Shown here: piece after piece, positions 11,370 to 24,000 of the stretch
Layout of the letters: each line of letters begins with the position of its first letter
Position numbering within the stretch: position 1 is the stretch's first letter
NCBI GenBank assembly: GCA_029721435.1
Contig: CM056587.1
Location: 1,005,001 to 1,069,000 of the forward strand
DNA length: 64,000 bases
From: Gymnothorax reevesii
Lineage: Eukaryota > Chordata > Actinopteri > Anguilliformes > Muraenidae
Direction: 5' to 3'
The notes under the pieces: generated by a model
The model's input: only the letters and a program-made list of their open reading frames with translations
Told to the model about the DNA's origin: nothing
Database searches by the model: none
Made by a program: the position numbers and the translations under genes

Positions 11370-11878
11370 TACACTGAGAGGGCGGCATTATCGATTGAAG
11401 TGATTAACCCCTTTGCGCGGAATACAAAATTTTGCCAATTTTTCCTGTTGTGCATGAGCCTATTTAAGCTTTAGAACTCAGGATTTGTGACACAGAGATT
11501 TTTGAAAATTATTCAAGTTAAGCTAGACATTTGGAAATTCAATTACAGGATTGTTTAGGAATTAAATTTTGGAATTTACGGACGCCGGCGTCTACATCTG
11601 CAGAAAGGGGTTAAAAAGGGGTGAACCCCAGGGCAAGTAGAAAGTTACTAATTACTCCAAAGCGGTTTGATATTATGGAAAATGACTGCCATGTTTTTTT
11701 TCTGGATGAAAAATTGCACTAAGAGAGCTTGTTTGTGAAAATTCGCCCCCTTGACAATATAGTTCCTTTAAGAGAAGGAGCTGCATGTTAGGTCCCCTTT
11801 AATGCTGCTCAAGCGGCTACCCAGACAAACATTGTGACTGTAGTTTGCCTAAATATTCTGTCTGCATGTTTCTCTCAC
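11370..11878. other. No gene recognised (intron or 3' side of mgat4a)
   Basis: No exon-like frame or repeat termini were recognised up to the donor of the last mgat4a exon found. Confidence 0.5.
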
Positions 11879-11957
11879 CGACAGGGGCAGGACCTCCACT
11901 GTGGTGTTCTCCAGCTTGTCGCCGGGGTGCTCCTGGTTTCCACTGCGGAACAGGAAC
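11879..11957 (-). CDS. mgat4a: mgat4a exon XI (last one found)
   Basis: Encodes [20 protein letters not shown] and then EVLPLS, the Asn-containing strand region of the C-terminal domain. Acceptor cag at 11958-11960, donor GTGAGA at 11873-11878. It starts with one base that completes the Arg codon split from exon X and ends at a codon boundary. About 66 further residues of the family C-terminus are not found downstream. Confidence 0.93.
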
Positions 11958-13945
11958 CTGTGGATCACACACATACAGCATGAGCATCACACAAGCAGGC
12001 CGCGTGACATCTCAGGAGTCAGGGCACCTGCAGCCAGTCTTGCACAGTGGAGCCGCGCTGACACACAGGTACACGCTGGCGAGTCGTCACTGCTGCAATA
12101 GCGCAAACCCCTTCCAATTTCGCTAAAGTGCAGCTCGATGTTGTCATCAACGGAATAATAACTACAGTGCATTATCTAGAGCGCGGTTTATTTATATCTC
12201 AGGGCTGACTAACAGGTGTCTGTGCCTTAGCAGTGAGCACAGAGTCTGTGTGCTGCTGGCACCACTTGTCGAACAGAACAGAAAAGACTGACACTGCTGT
12301 TATGGTAACCATGATAACAGGCTAAAGTGCCAAGATATGGGCTGGCTGCCACCATCTCATTTTGCTCAGCGAGACTCAGACGAGAGGCAAATTTCACAGA
12401 GACACAGCCATCCCTCCCTCGCAGGCCTCCTTCTCAATCTCTTTCCCTGCCTCTCTCCACCTCTCCGTTTGCCTCCCCCAGCATTACGCCTCCCTCTACA
12501 GCTCTGTGCCAGGAGAGCCTACAGCCTTCATCTGATGACTGTGTAAAACTGCATCTCCCAGAATGCCATGCGCTCTGCTCACACTCACCTCTGGATGCTC
12601 ACAGGCCGGTCGAACTTGAAGAGGATGTAGTCCCCAGCGGTGGGCGTTATGGCCCAGAAGAAGTCCTCTCCCAGGTAGGTCTTCTCCAGCGTATGGCCCT
12701 GATACACCTTCAGCGTGGTGGACACCTCCGCTGGGGGGTTCACATGGATCTTGTGCAGCAGAGGCTTCAGGAAGTCCTTGTCCTGGGCAGAGCAGGAGGG
12801 CGAAGTGAACCCAGCAGGAAGAGGACATGAGCTCGGTAAGAGGAGGAAGTGAACATGACAGAAACCTTTACACTCTGCGTCGTATGGGAATTCATCAACC
12901 ATTCAGTGGGCAGCGAAAACTGAGACATTGAAAACATCTGCCCCTTCCATCCACAGACTGTATAAAAAGATGGACGAAGCAACTGTGACGTCGCCCATCG
13001 GTTCCAGCACACCATTAAGGAAGCCTCGATTTGGCAATTTGAACAGGGCCATTTTGTCATTTTGAAACCGGATGTGAATTCCTATTGGACGAGAGCGTGA
13101 ATTGAAAATCCAGGGAGGAGCTAGGAGTGGATCTACAGGTGTATCTGATCGTATCAGACGAGGACCAGCGGATAGCCACGCCCCTAAAGCATATTCTGGC
13201 TTTATCCTTTATTCTAGTCTACTGGGGACCATAATTTACAAAAATGAACCTAATGATATATCGAAGGAGATGTGAAACTTGCGATCGATATCATAATGTG
13301 GAAAATCATTATTTAAATAATAAATCAGGTGGGATAGTAAGGTCGTTTTCTCATAGACTTCTATTCCACTGAACTTCTTTCTGCAACCACCAACGTCGCC
13401 TTCTGCTGGCCATTAAATAGACCGCAATTTTAAGAGATTTCCGCATTGGCCACCGTTTCCAGACCCGGGTACTGCGTCCATTTTTTTAATATAGTCTATG
13501 CTTCAATCATCAATGAAACAGGCTTGCATTAGGGTGAAACAAAACTACAACTCCCATAATACACTGTGGAAATACGACAGGCATGAGGCAGGGGTGTGTG
13601 GGTGATGCAGGGTTCTGGAATATTCTCTGAACAAAACAACTGATCTGGGAACTTCAAAGACAGTGAAGATCAAAGCCAGGGCTGGAGCTCGAGGGAGGAA
13701 GGGGGCATACTGTGAGCTTCTGGATCTTTCCTTCCAGCGAGGAGTGGAGCCCCACATGCTGGAACAGAGAGGGTCTGAAACGCACACGCAGGCTGGATTT
13801 CTGCCTCTCGCAGTGTTTCTGTAAGGGGGAGGAGAGAGGGAGGGCGGGGGGAACACAGGGGGTGGGGCAGAGGAGACGTGTTCAGCTGAATGTTCTTCTG
13901 AACCTGATGAGTCATTTTAGCACAGCCTGTCACTGCACATGATTA

Positions 13946-14023
<78 letters not shown>

Positions 14024-14147
14024 AACCCTAACACTCACACACACACACACACCAACCCTAACACTCACACACACACACACACACATACATACACACACAC
14101 ACCAACTCTAACACCAACCTCAACACTCACACACACACACACACACA

Positions 14148-14189
<42 letters not shown>

Positions 14190-14235
14190 TACATACACAC
14201 ACACACACACACCAACACTAACACCAACCCTAACA

Positions 14236-14277
<42 letters not shown>

Positions 14278-14321
14278 AACACTAACACCAACCCTAACAC
14301 TCACACACACACACACACACA

Positions 14322-14354
<33 letters not shown>

Positions 14355-14447
14355 CAACTCTAACACTCACACACACACAAACACACACACACACCAACAC
14401 TAACACCAACCCTAACACTCACACACACACACACACCAACTCTAACA

Positions 14448-14481
<34 letters not shown>

Positions 14482-14503
14482 AACACTAACACCAACCCCA
14501 ACA

Positions 14504-14545
<42 letters not shown>

Positions 14546-14621
14546 AACACTAACACCAACCCTAACACTCACACACACACACACACACACCCACACGCAC
14601 ACACACACACCAACTCTAACA

Positions 14622-14667
<46 letters not shown>

Positions 14668-14869
14668 AACACTAACACCAACCCCAACACTCACACACAC
14701 AGTCTCACACACGCACACACACACTCAAACACCAACCCCATCACTCACACACACAGTCTCACACACACACTCTAACACCAACCCCAACACTCACACACAC
14801 GCGCACACACGCGCACACACACTCTAACACCAACCCCATCACTCACACACACTAACACAAACCCCAACA

Positions 14870-14903
<34 letters not shown>

Positions 14904-14957
14904 AACACCAACCCCAACACACAGTCTCACACACACACTCTAACACCAACCCCAACA

Positions 14958-15012
<55 letters not shown>

Positions 15013-18000
15013 CCTCTTCCATGCATGCGTGCTCACACAAGCACACCCAGATGCTCACAGACACATATACACACGCACAGTCTTAAATTCACTGACACAC
15101 GCATCCACCCACTGACACAAATGTGTACATGCTCACACACAAAGCATTGCAGAAGCACATACACACGCACACACACGCGCACACACGCGCATCTTAAATA
15201 TGCGTTAGCTTCTTATCTGACACTACATTTCTTTTGTCACATTAGAGGTCTGTTAGCACTGTGGCTAACCAGGTCCAAAAGTTATTAGCCACATTATTTA
15301 GACAGATATATCCACATGACAATGAATAAAAAGGGCAGAATCTATTTAATTTCTTTGATTTAAATACATGACATACAGTCAGTTATGAGGAATTATACAG
15401 TTAAGCCTTTTTTCATCCCACAAAGTCAAGATAACACGTTGTCCATTTCTGGAGACGTGCTTTATGTAATCCCATTCCAAGAATTATGCTGGTCAGCTGT
15501 GTTTCGTAAACAATGGGTCAATGACAGCCATCTTGTCCACGCAAATTAATTCAGGGAGCTGCACAGTAACATGTGACTCGCGTAGGAAAATCTTGGGAAC
15601 AAGATTGGAAATGATCATTTTTCATGAATTTGCAATGCATCATGGGTACTGGCAAAAATAGACATCAATTTTTGGAACTGGATATAGCAGATGACCAATG
15701 TATATGCTATTCTACAATGTACAAAAGTATGCCAGTGGTAAGTACGCAAGCTAATATGGTCCTACACAGAGAATTCTGAAGAAATATCAGCGGAATACAC
15801 ATTGTACACTCACTGATGGTCAGAAGTCTTCTAGTGTTTTTCCAAATCATCTGTTTTTGGGATCAGTGAGCGATCTTTCTCTTCAGCTAGCTTGTTTTTC
15901 TTGTTGGTGTTCTGTCAATTTCTGCTACCTATCGAGATATGCTTCCTCGCGTTTCTGCGCTCGCACAAACCCACCATCTTGGGCTCCATTTCTTCCCTCA
16001 CATCTGTATGATCATTAAAAAAACTTGAAAATGCAGTTTTTCGGTGCGCATTTCAACCTATATGCTAAATGACTGCATGTACACACTGGGTTTTCCAGAA
16101 AAATGCAGAAATTAGACTATAGTGATGCGCAGCATGATGTCTTTAAATTAAAATTATCCAATTGATTATAACATCTGCGTATGTTATAATAAGCTAACAA
16201 ATAAAGTTGCTGCTGAAGGCTGATTCATATCGCAAAATAAGGCGAAAACTAAGACTTGACGATCTTCCCGCATTAAGGAGGCATTTTTTGACAAGGCAGT
16301 GCAGATAGTCAGAACACCAACCTCGCAGCACCAGGAGCGATATGACTTTATCCAGGCCGTCGGCACATAACTAGGGTAACTCACGAAACCAAGACTGATG
16401 AACGCTCCTGCGATCACTCCTATCGCATGGGTAATGGGCCACAGGGGATTCTGGATTTCAGGAGGCCTCTCTGCCGTACACAAAATCATGCAGGGGTCTC
16501 TCCCGATTCCAGCACGTGGAAGCCATTATTGTGACAATACGCATGAGGTCAACCCTCGCCTGCCCGATTTGGATTGCCGTATGCAATGTCAGAGGCAATT
16601 TATGTACAGCTAACCTCGGCTCCGCAAAGGAAATAATTTACGATTATTTATTATAATGAGGCAGCTGTCAATGAGAGCCCCTTGTCAGTGGTGACGGGAA
16701 TGATTTCCTAACTTCTGTCTTTCGCCACTTTATTTTTTAAAATATTGGAATCCATCATAAAAGATGAGCTGGACTTATTTCTTGAACGGAACAGTATCTT
16801 GAAGGATAGCCAGCATGGTTTTCGTTAGGGAAGGTCATGCCTGACAAACCTTCTGGAATTTTTTGAAAAGGCCACCAAGACTTATGACCAGAGCAGGGCT
16901 TATGACATCATATACTTCGATTTTCAGAAAGCATTCGATACAGTACCGTGTGAGAGACTAATTTTTAAATTGAGCTCCATTGGAGTTACAGGAGGTATTC
17001 TGGAGTGGATTCAAAACTGGTTACAGGACAGAACACAAGGAGTGGTGGTCAGTGGTATCTCATCTGAGCTGGGTATGGTGGGGAGTGGCGTCCCCCAGGG
17101 ACCAGCATTGGGGCCCCTGCTGTTCCTCATCTACATTAATGACCTTGATAGTAATATTGAGAGCAGATTAGTTAAATTTGCAGATGATACTAAATTGGGG
17201 GGTTTGGCAAATAGTTTAGAGTCCATTTAACTGATTCAGGATGATTTGGATAGAATCCAGAATTGAGCAGAAATGTGGCAAATGAAATTTAATCTGGCAA
17301 AATGTAAAGTTGTACATGTAGGTAATAAAAACATTAGACGGGATTACTTCATGGGAGGTTTAAAACTGGAATGTGCTCCACAAGAGAAAGATCTGGGAGT
17401 GATTGTTAACCAAACCCTCACTGGTTCTAGCCATTGTGCCGTAGCAGTTAAAAAAAGCCAATCGGATGCTGGGATATATTGCCAAAAGTATTGAGTACAG
17501 ATCTAAGGAGGTGATGCTTCTTTTGTACAACACATTCGTCAGACCACATCTGGAGTATTGTGTACAGTTCTGGGGACCATACTTTAAGAAAGATATAGAG
17601 GCTCTAGAGAAAGTTCAGAGAAGAGCCACGAATCTTATTCCAGGTATAAAAGATGAAAGCTATGAGAAGAGGCTGAAGATCCTTAATCTCTTTAGTCTTA
17701 GGAAAAGGAGACTAAGGGGTGATTTGATTGAGGTCTTTAAATATGTTAAAGGGATTAACAAAGTGAACTAGAAATGGTTTTTACACGTAAAAACAGATGT
17801 CTCCCCCTTCCCCCATTTCACATTTTAGAGTTATGGTCCGGAAACGAGTCCCACCCTTCAATATGCCTAAGTCCAAATTGTTGCCATGGAAACAGAAAAA
17901 ATATTAAAGCTGCAAGCAGCGTTGGACGGGTCCTCGCCCTCCCGCGCATGTCGAAACGGGGGCGAGACACGTTCGAGCGCCATCGAGCACTGTCATTCGT

Positions 18001-21000
18001 TGGACAGTACGAGACTGAGGAAAATGTTTTAGGTTGAGTTGAGTGCAAATCCCTTTACTGAAAGAGATTTTTCTTTAGTATAATGGAGCTATGACCCATG
18101 CGACCTGGTCAAACTTTCTGAAGCAGATTTTATCACTGCTGTGTATTGTGCAATCTTCCCCCATTCATGAACTTAGTGAAGGGAGATGAGCCATATGATC
18201 CTACTGCCACCCGGTGGTCAGAATATGTAGCAGCACAAAGAAAAACACTGAAAATCAATAATAATCAAGAAATTAATAAATGCTTCTTCCAGGTAAATCC
18301 TAGAAAGCTGAAATTTTGGAGGATGTTCACAGAAGAAAGACAAAAGTTTTATACACTGCAACTTATGGTGAATTCAGAAGTGCGTCACTCTATATTTTTC
18401 AAAATATGAATATTCATAACATGTTTACATCTCAAGAAATATCAATTGTAATGGTGTTACACTAGGCAATTTGTTTGGCGACATGGAGATAATGAATTAT
18501 ACCAAAGGACATTTTGATGCGATTAACGGTTTGTCCACAGCAAGAATGTATATCTTACTGTACAGTGTATTATGTACGTAAAATTTTTTTTTATTTCAAA
18601 AAGTCTCAAATGGATTTTCACGAAATTAGGTGACAGTACAAGGCATGGGACAGCAATGATGAGTGATTTTTTTCAGAATTTTAAGACATTGCAACAGGCT
18701 GTGGTGAAAGCGAAAGTCCCATTTTGGCGTATTTAGGTGGCGCTAGAAAGCCATTTTGTCTCTTTGGTGGAGAATTTTCAGATTGTAAAAATATTTGAAG
18801 CCATGTATAAATGACTGCAAAATTTGGTTTGTATTCGAGCATGTTTAAGGGGTGAAATTAAGGTTGGAAATGCCTAGACATCGAAAAAAAAGGCAGTGAA
18901 AGTGGCTGGGGACCCCATCTTTGACGAATCATAAAATCCACACCGTTCGACTTTTGAAAAAGTTGCACAGTAGTTTTCATTGGCAGAGTGTGCTTTGTCA
19001 TCTGTTAGCATTTGGGGTCGATACGATGAATGCCCTTAAAGGAGTTCGCGTTTGTTCGAGGGCAATTTTGGCGAAATTTAAGGGAAAAAGTACATTTTGA
19101 TATGCAAATTGCGGACTTCCTGTTCGATTTAGGTAATAGGTGTTGATTGTTCATTTATAGGCCTTGATGAGATGAACAATATAGTGTTGGTTTTATCTCT
19201 CTATGACTTTCCTACCGGTCGTGGTGGCCGTCTAAGTGCAAATGAAATATTTCTTCATGACGCTAGAGAGCCATTTAAATTCAAAAGCAGTTCAAACCAT
19301 CAAATCTACATGTTATGGAGAGACACTATATGAAATTTGGTGAGAATCAGTCAAAGAGTTTCAGAGTTATGCTCTGGAAACAAATGGGAACGCCGGCGCC
19401 AACGGGAATTCAGGCAAAAACAGTATGTCCCCCCAACCCCCCCCCCTCCAGGAAGGGGGAGACATAATTATGTAGGACAGTGGTTCTCAACTGGTCTGGC
19501 TTCAGGACCCACAATCACCCCTTAATGATAAGCCGTGACCCAAATAAAAAAAAGTCAACTTTTCAAATTGATTTAACGTAACATTCAGTAACACTTCAGT
19601 AACTGTACTCTTAAAGTTTATTCAGTCACTTATTCTGGCAAAAAAAATTAAATTAAAAATAAAATTAAAAGTGCAAATATGACAACAGTGCACAATGGAA
19701 TAAATTCAGTTTCTTCAGTTTTTATCCACTCACTCAAAATAAATTAAACAAAAAGTGCAATTCAAAAAGATTCAAGTATACAAAATAAGCTTTTCTTCTT
19801 ATTGGCTTATCAGTTGGTAAATACTGAAAAAACATTGTGCTTTGAAGAATATTTAGCAGCAGTAACTTCAGCCTTACTGACATCATAGATCTGTGTCTGG
19901 AAGACTTAATGGAAGAGCTGGGGAGCGGCATCAGGCAGTGCGTATATTATGCTTGCGTTCTATGCTCGGTAATGCCGCTTGCACACTGGACGCGAAACAA
20001 ATTTTTTGCAGGACTGATTACAGTCAAAGTCAATGCAAAGAGCTATGGACTTTTCTTGGTCTTTTTATTCGTCTGTTTTCTTCCTTTGAGGATAGACAAC
20101 AGTCTTTATTCGGTCTTTCTTTTGAAAATTAGTCAGATGGATCGAACAGATTCACGCTTTATTTCCACAGCCGAAATAAAATAGTGCTTGCAATCAGAGA
20201 GCAAATCAATTCCATGACCATTGACAGTGTGAATATATTATCGCATGCACGATCAAGACTGTCCGACGCGAAATGCAAAATACTCCATGTCCGGCACCCA
20301 GCAAAAATAAAAGTAGCCGATTGATATGAGAACAGATTTTTAACGGAATAAAGAATAAAAATACATATACATCACCAACCAACAGAACATCCAAAAAAAA
20401 AATTAACCGCAAATAAATTAATCGCAGTGTTCGTTGGATTTTCTGTTGTTAAAATGTTTCTTTTCATTCTTTATTTCGTTATCAATCTGTTCTAATCGTC
20501 CTCTTTTTTTTTGGCTGTCAGACACGGAGGCATTGTACATTGTCCCGTGCCAATGTCGACTCGCTTTACTGAGCAGAGCTTAAACAGAAACATTGATTGA
20601 AATTCTCGGTACTCATCTTGAAGAACTGAGCCCTCTTATCAAAACATTCACGTTTAATATCTAAAAGAGTCAGTAGATTTGAAGAAATTAAAAACAATAG
20701 TAGACTGTCGGACACGGAGATATATTAAAACCCTGTCAGACTTTCTGACACAAGACACTGCTTTCAACGCAATCTGTCGAGCGAAAAATTCGTTTCGCGT
20801 CCAGTGTGCAAGCAGCTTAATACTAGGCTACTATAACTGTCACCTAGGTTTTATCGTTTATAGTGGGGGAAAGGAACACAGCCTGATTGCTATGATCTCG
20901 TACTGAGGTAAGATCACATGTCGAGAATAAATGTGTAACGCATCTTGCATTGTTGTCCATGCATGTTAATCCCAAAATTTTAAACAGCAACAGGCTGTAA

Positions 21001-24000
21001 AAATAGGAACACGCTATCCATCGTTTCTCTTGCCAATAAGCAATATTTGACTCGGCTGTGTTATACCCAAACACGCCTTTGCCAACTTGCGCTGGACGGA
21101 GGGGCCGAGGCGGGACAGAGGAGTACTTGCGCCAGGCTACGCAGGGCACGAAATTGCAACATACGCCTGGACACACCCCGTTGGCGCTGCGCACCCCCCA
21201 TTCGCCGCGCATGCGCCTGGTCTACGAAATTAGAGCCCCTAGTGTTAAGGAGTGTGAATAGACGGCACTCCGCTGCATAAAAAAAAATCCTCTTCAAAAT
21301 AAAAGCACAGATTTTTTTATTTGACCCGGCAAAGGCCTGCGACCCAATGAAAACGGGTCCACGACCCACTTTTGGGTCGCGACCCACCAGTTGAGAATCA
21401 CTGATGTAGGATTCCTTCGACCAAGTGTTGTGAGTAGAACTCGAGGTCACAAATGGAAGTTGACCAAAGGTAAATTTAGCACTGATATTCAGAAATATTT
21501 ATTCACCCAAAGAGTAATTTCAATGTGGAATAGCTTACCTGACCATATTGTTGAGGCAGAGACCTTGGGGGTTTTCAAGAGCAGGTTTGACCTAAAGCTA
21601 GATACCATTGAGTCATTGAGTATCTGAAGGGATATATTCACAATAGTATAAAGAAACTGGTGAGCCTAGTTGGGCTGAAAGGCCTGTTCTTGCCATTCAT
21701 GTTCATGTTATGTTATCTGTACTGTAATAGTTTCTGAGAAAAGTTGTCCCCTTTCTCTCGGACGGACGCACGCACATACGCATGCACAGACGGAGGTCAA
21801 ACCTATATCCCCCTCCCACTTCGTGTTGGTGGAGATAAGAATACCGGCACATAAACTTTTTTTTTAATCGCTTTAGCGAACATGGCAAGCAGTTAGCGCA
21901 ATCCCTGACACACACACACACACACGCACACGCACTCGCACACACACGAAAACAAACAAACAAATACGCACCGCGTCTTTCTCTGGGTTGCAGACTTTAA
22001 CCCAGAGGATGTGGTCCAGTAACCAATCGATGGGCTTCTCCTTGTAGAACATCAGGATGAACTGCACAATCAGGCTCAGATCAGGGGCCTGGAACATCTT
22101 CCCTGGGGAGGGATGGAAAAAGGACACAACTCAGCCAGAAAAACCCAATAAATGCTCCCCACCCTTCGAAAGACAGATGTAGGGCCACTCAGTAGCAGAA
22201 TATCCTGTATGTTTTTGAGATGAATTTACATTGACCAAGGGTGCGAGAGGTCGTCTACAATCCACTTTGCTCCATTCATCATGAGAACAGCCAACCGAGG
22301 CCAAGGATCACAGACTAAAACCTCCGACCTGTCCTAAGACGAGCGGTTTGAGATCGCCCTGCTCTTACCGATGAAGCCCAGCTGGGAGAACTCCAGGATC
22401 ATCCAGTCCTCGGAGGCCAGCTGCAGGGCGAAGTTCTTCATGGTGGCGAAGTAGTTTGGTTTGGCCACAATGTCATCCTCCATCTGCAGAAGAGGGGAAC
22501 AGGTGTGAGGCCAGGGCTCATGAGACAGAATAACAGGCGAGATATGTGGGTGAGCCAATAATGTGCGCCCTCATGGTCTGAGGCTCACTGCGCATGTTCA
22601 GTGAGTTCAAAAAGTCTCCTTTCACTTCAACCGCGACCATCAGAACCAGGAGCTGAGAAATGCCACTATATCTCCACTTAGTGACAAAAATTGAATCAAC
22701 CCAAGAATGACATGAAAGAATACGAACGGAAATTATGTTTTTACTGCAGAGAGAAACAACCCAACAGGAGTCTAAACTTAGTTATTAACAGACAAACAGC
22801 ATTCTGCTGAGAAATGACCATCTGTGGAGGGTGTCTCTCTCTCCATGACCCCAGCCCTCTACCTTCTCCTCTCACAGAACACAGTCCTGAGAACTAAAAC
22901 CAGACATAAACCTGAGCCTCGGGCTCCCTTAACCGGAGAGAAAAAATCCCCATGGCAACAGGGATCATTTGGCAGAAGGATATAAAACTGCCTTCCGCAG
23001 GATGAATACATTTCCAAAGTTAAACATATCTCAGTGAATCCGTTATCAAGGCAACACTCAAGCACCAGGTGGCAGTGCGGGACACTGTGCGTGTGTGTGT
23101 TTGTGTGTGCACCATGTTTACCAACCAAAATGTCCCAACAAGACATGGAATTCCAGATTTTGTGGTACTTATGGGGATAATTTCAAATCCTGACAAAAAA
23201 TGTAGCTATTTTAGGGTTAGTGGTAAAGGTTAGGGTGAGGGCAGAGGCTGACATTTGTTCGGGAATCCCACCGGGTCACGGATTCCTGCAGGATTCCCGC
23301 GGGATGGGAGAATAGGCTGGGCTCTGCCTTTTTATTTCTTTAAACTCTCACTGTAAAGCGTCTTTGTGACAGTCTCTGTGAAAAGCGCTATACAAAATAA
23401 ATTGAATGAAAATTGAATGAGTCAACTTCACTATTGATCACGTGATTGGGACGGTACGGGAGTAAAAAGTTAACGTGAGCAGACTGGAGCGGAAAGCGAA
23501 ATTTTTATTCCCACTTGAGTTCCGGACCCCAGCAGAAACTCATTTGGGTACAGCCAATCAGCAGCCTTGTGCCGGACCTCTGAAGGAGTGTCTCGAGACG
23601 GTTACGTATTTGTCTCTCTTCCCTGGCCTTGCACTAATAATGTATTAATAAGCGATATCGCGTCAGCTTATTCCAGAAAATATGAATGCTCTGAACAGAT
23701 GATTATCAATCCTAGCTAGAAACATTAAAAATGATTGGCAAGTTTGGAAACGGCACCGCATTTTCAAGGACACGAAGATTTATTCAAAACCTCTTTCTAA
23801 GAATAAAATCATTAGGCTGTATCACACCCCTCTGTCTGAGTATAGCTATGGCCCCCTACTTACGATGCACCTTAATCGCGAAAACGTATATATTCACACC
23901 CGACAGCAAAGTGCGAATATGATTCATTAACAGCACTTGCCAAACCTGCCGGTATGTTTATAACGTTCAGCAGGGAGGCTAGATTAAAATAATCTGTAGG

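Noticed and set aside
1..11878. Remaining C-terminal exons of mgat4a
   Set aside because: I looked on the minus strand for the conserved GYFRIGKF and VWAILNEIHIKK blocks and found nothing convincing, so no exon is called.
12327..12830. 167-codon plus-strand frame
   Set aside because: It overlaps mgat4a exon X in antisense and has no recognisable domain; a shadow of the conserved exon.
16184..16613. Overlapping frames on both strands of about 70-100 codons
   Set aside because: Part of the sequence is a dispersed repeat also present near 41.1 kb, and no domain is visible.
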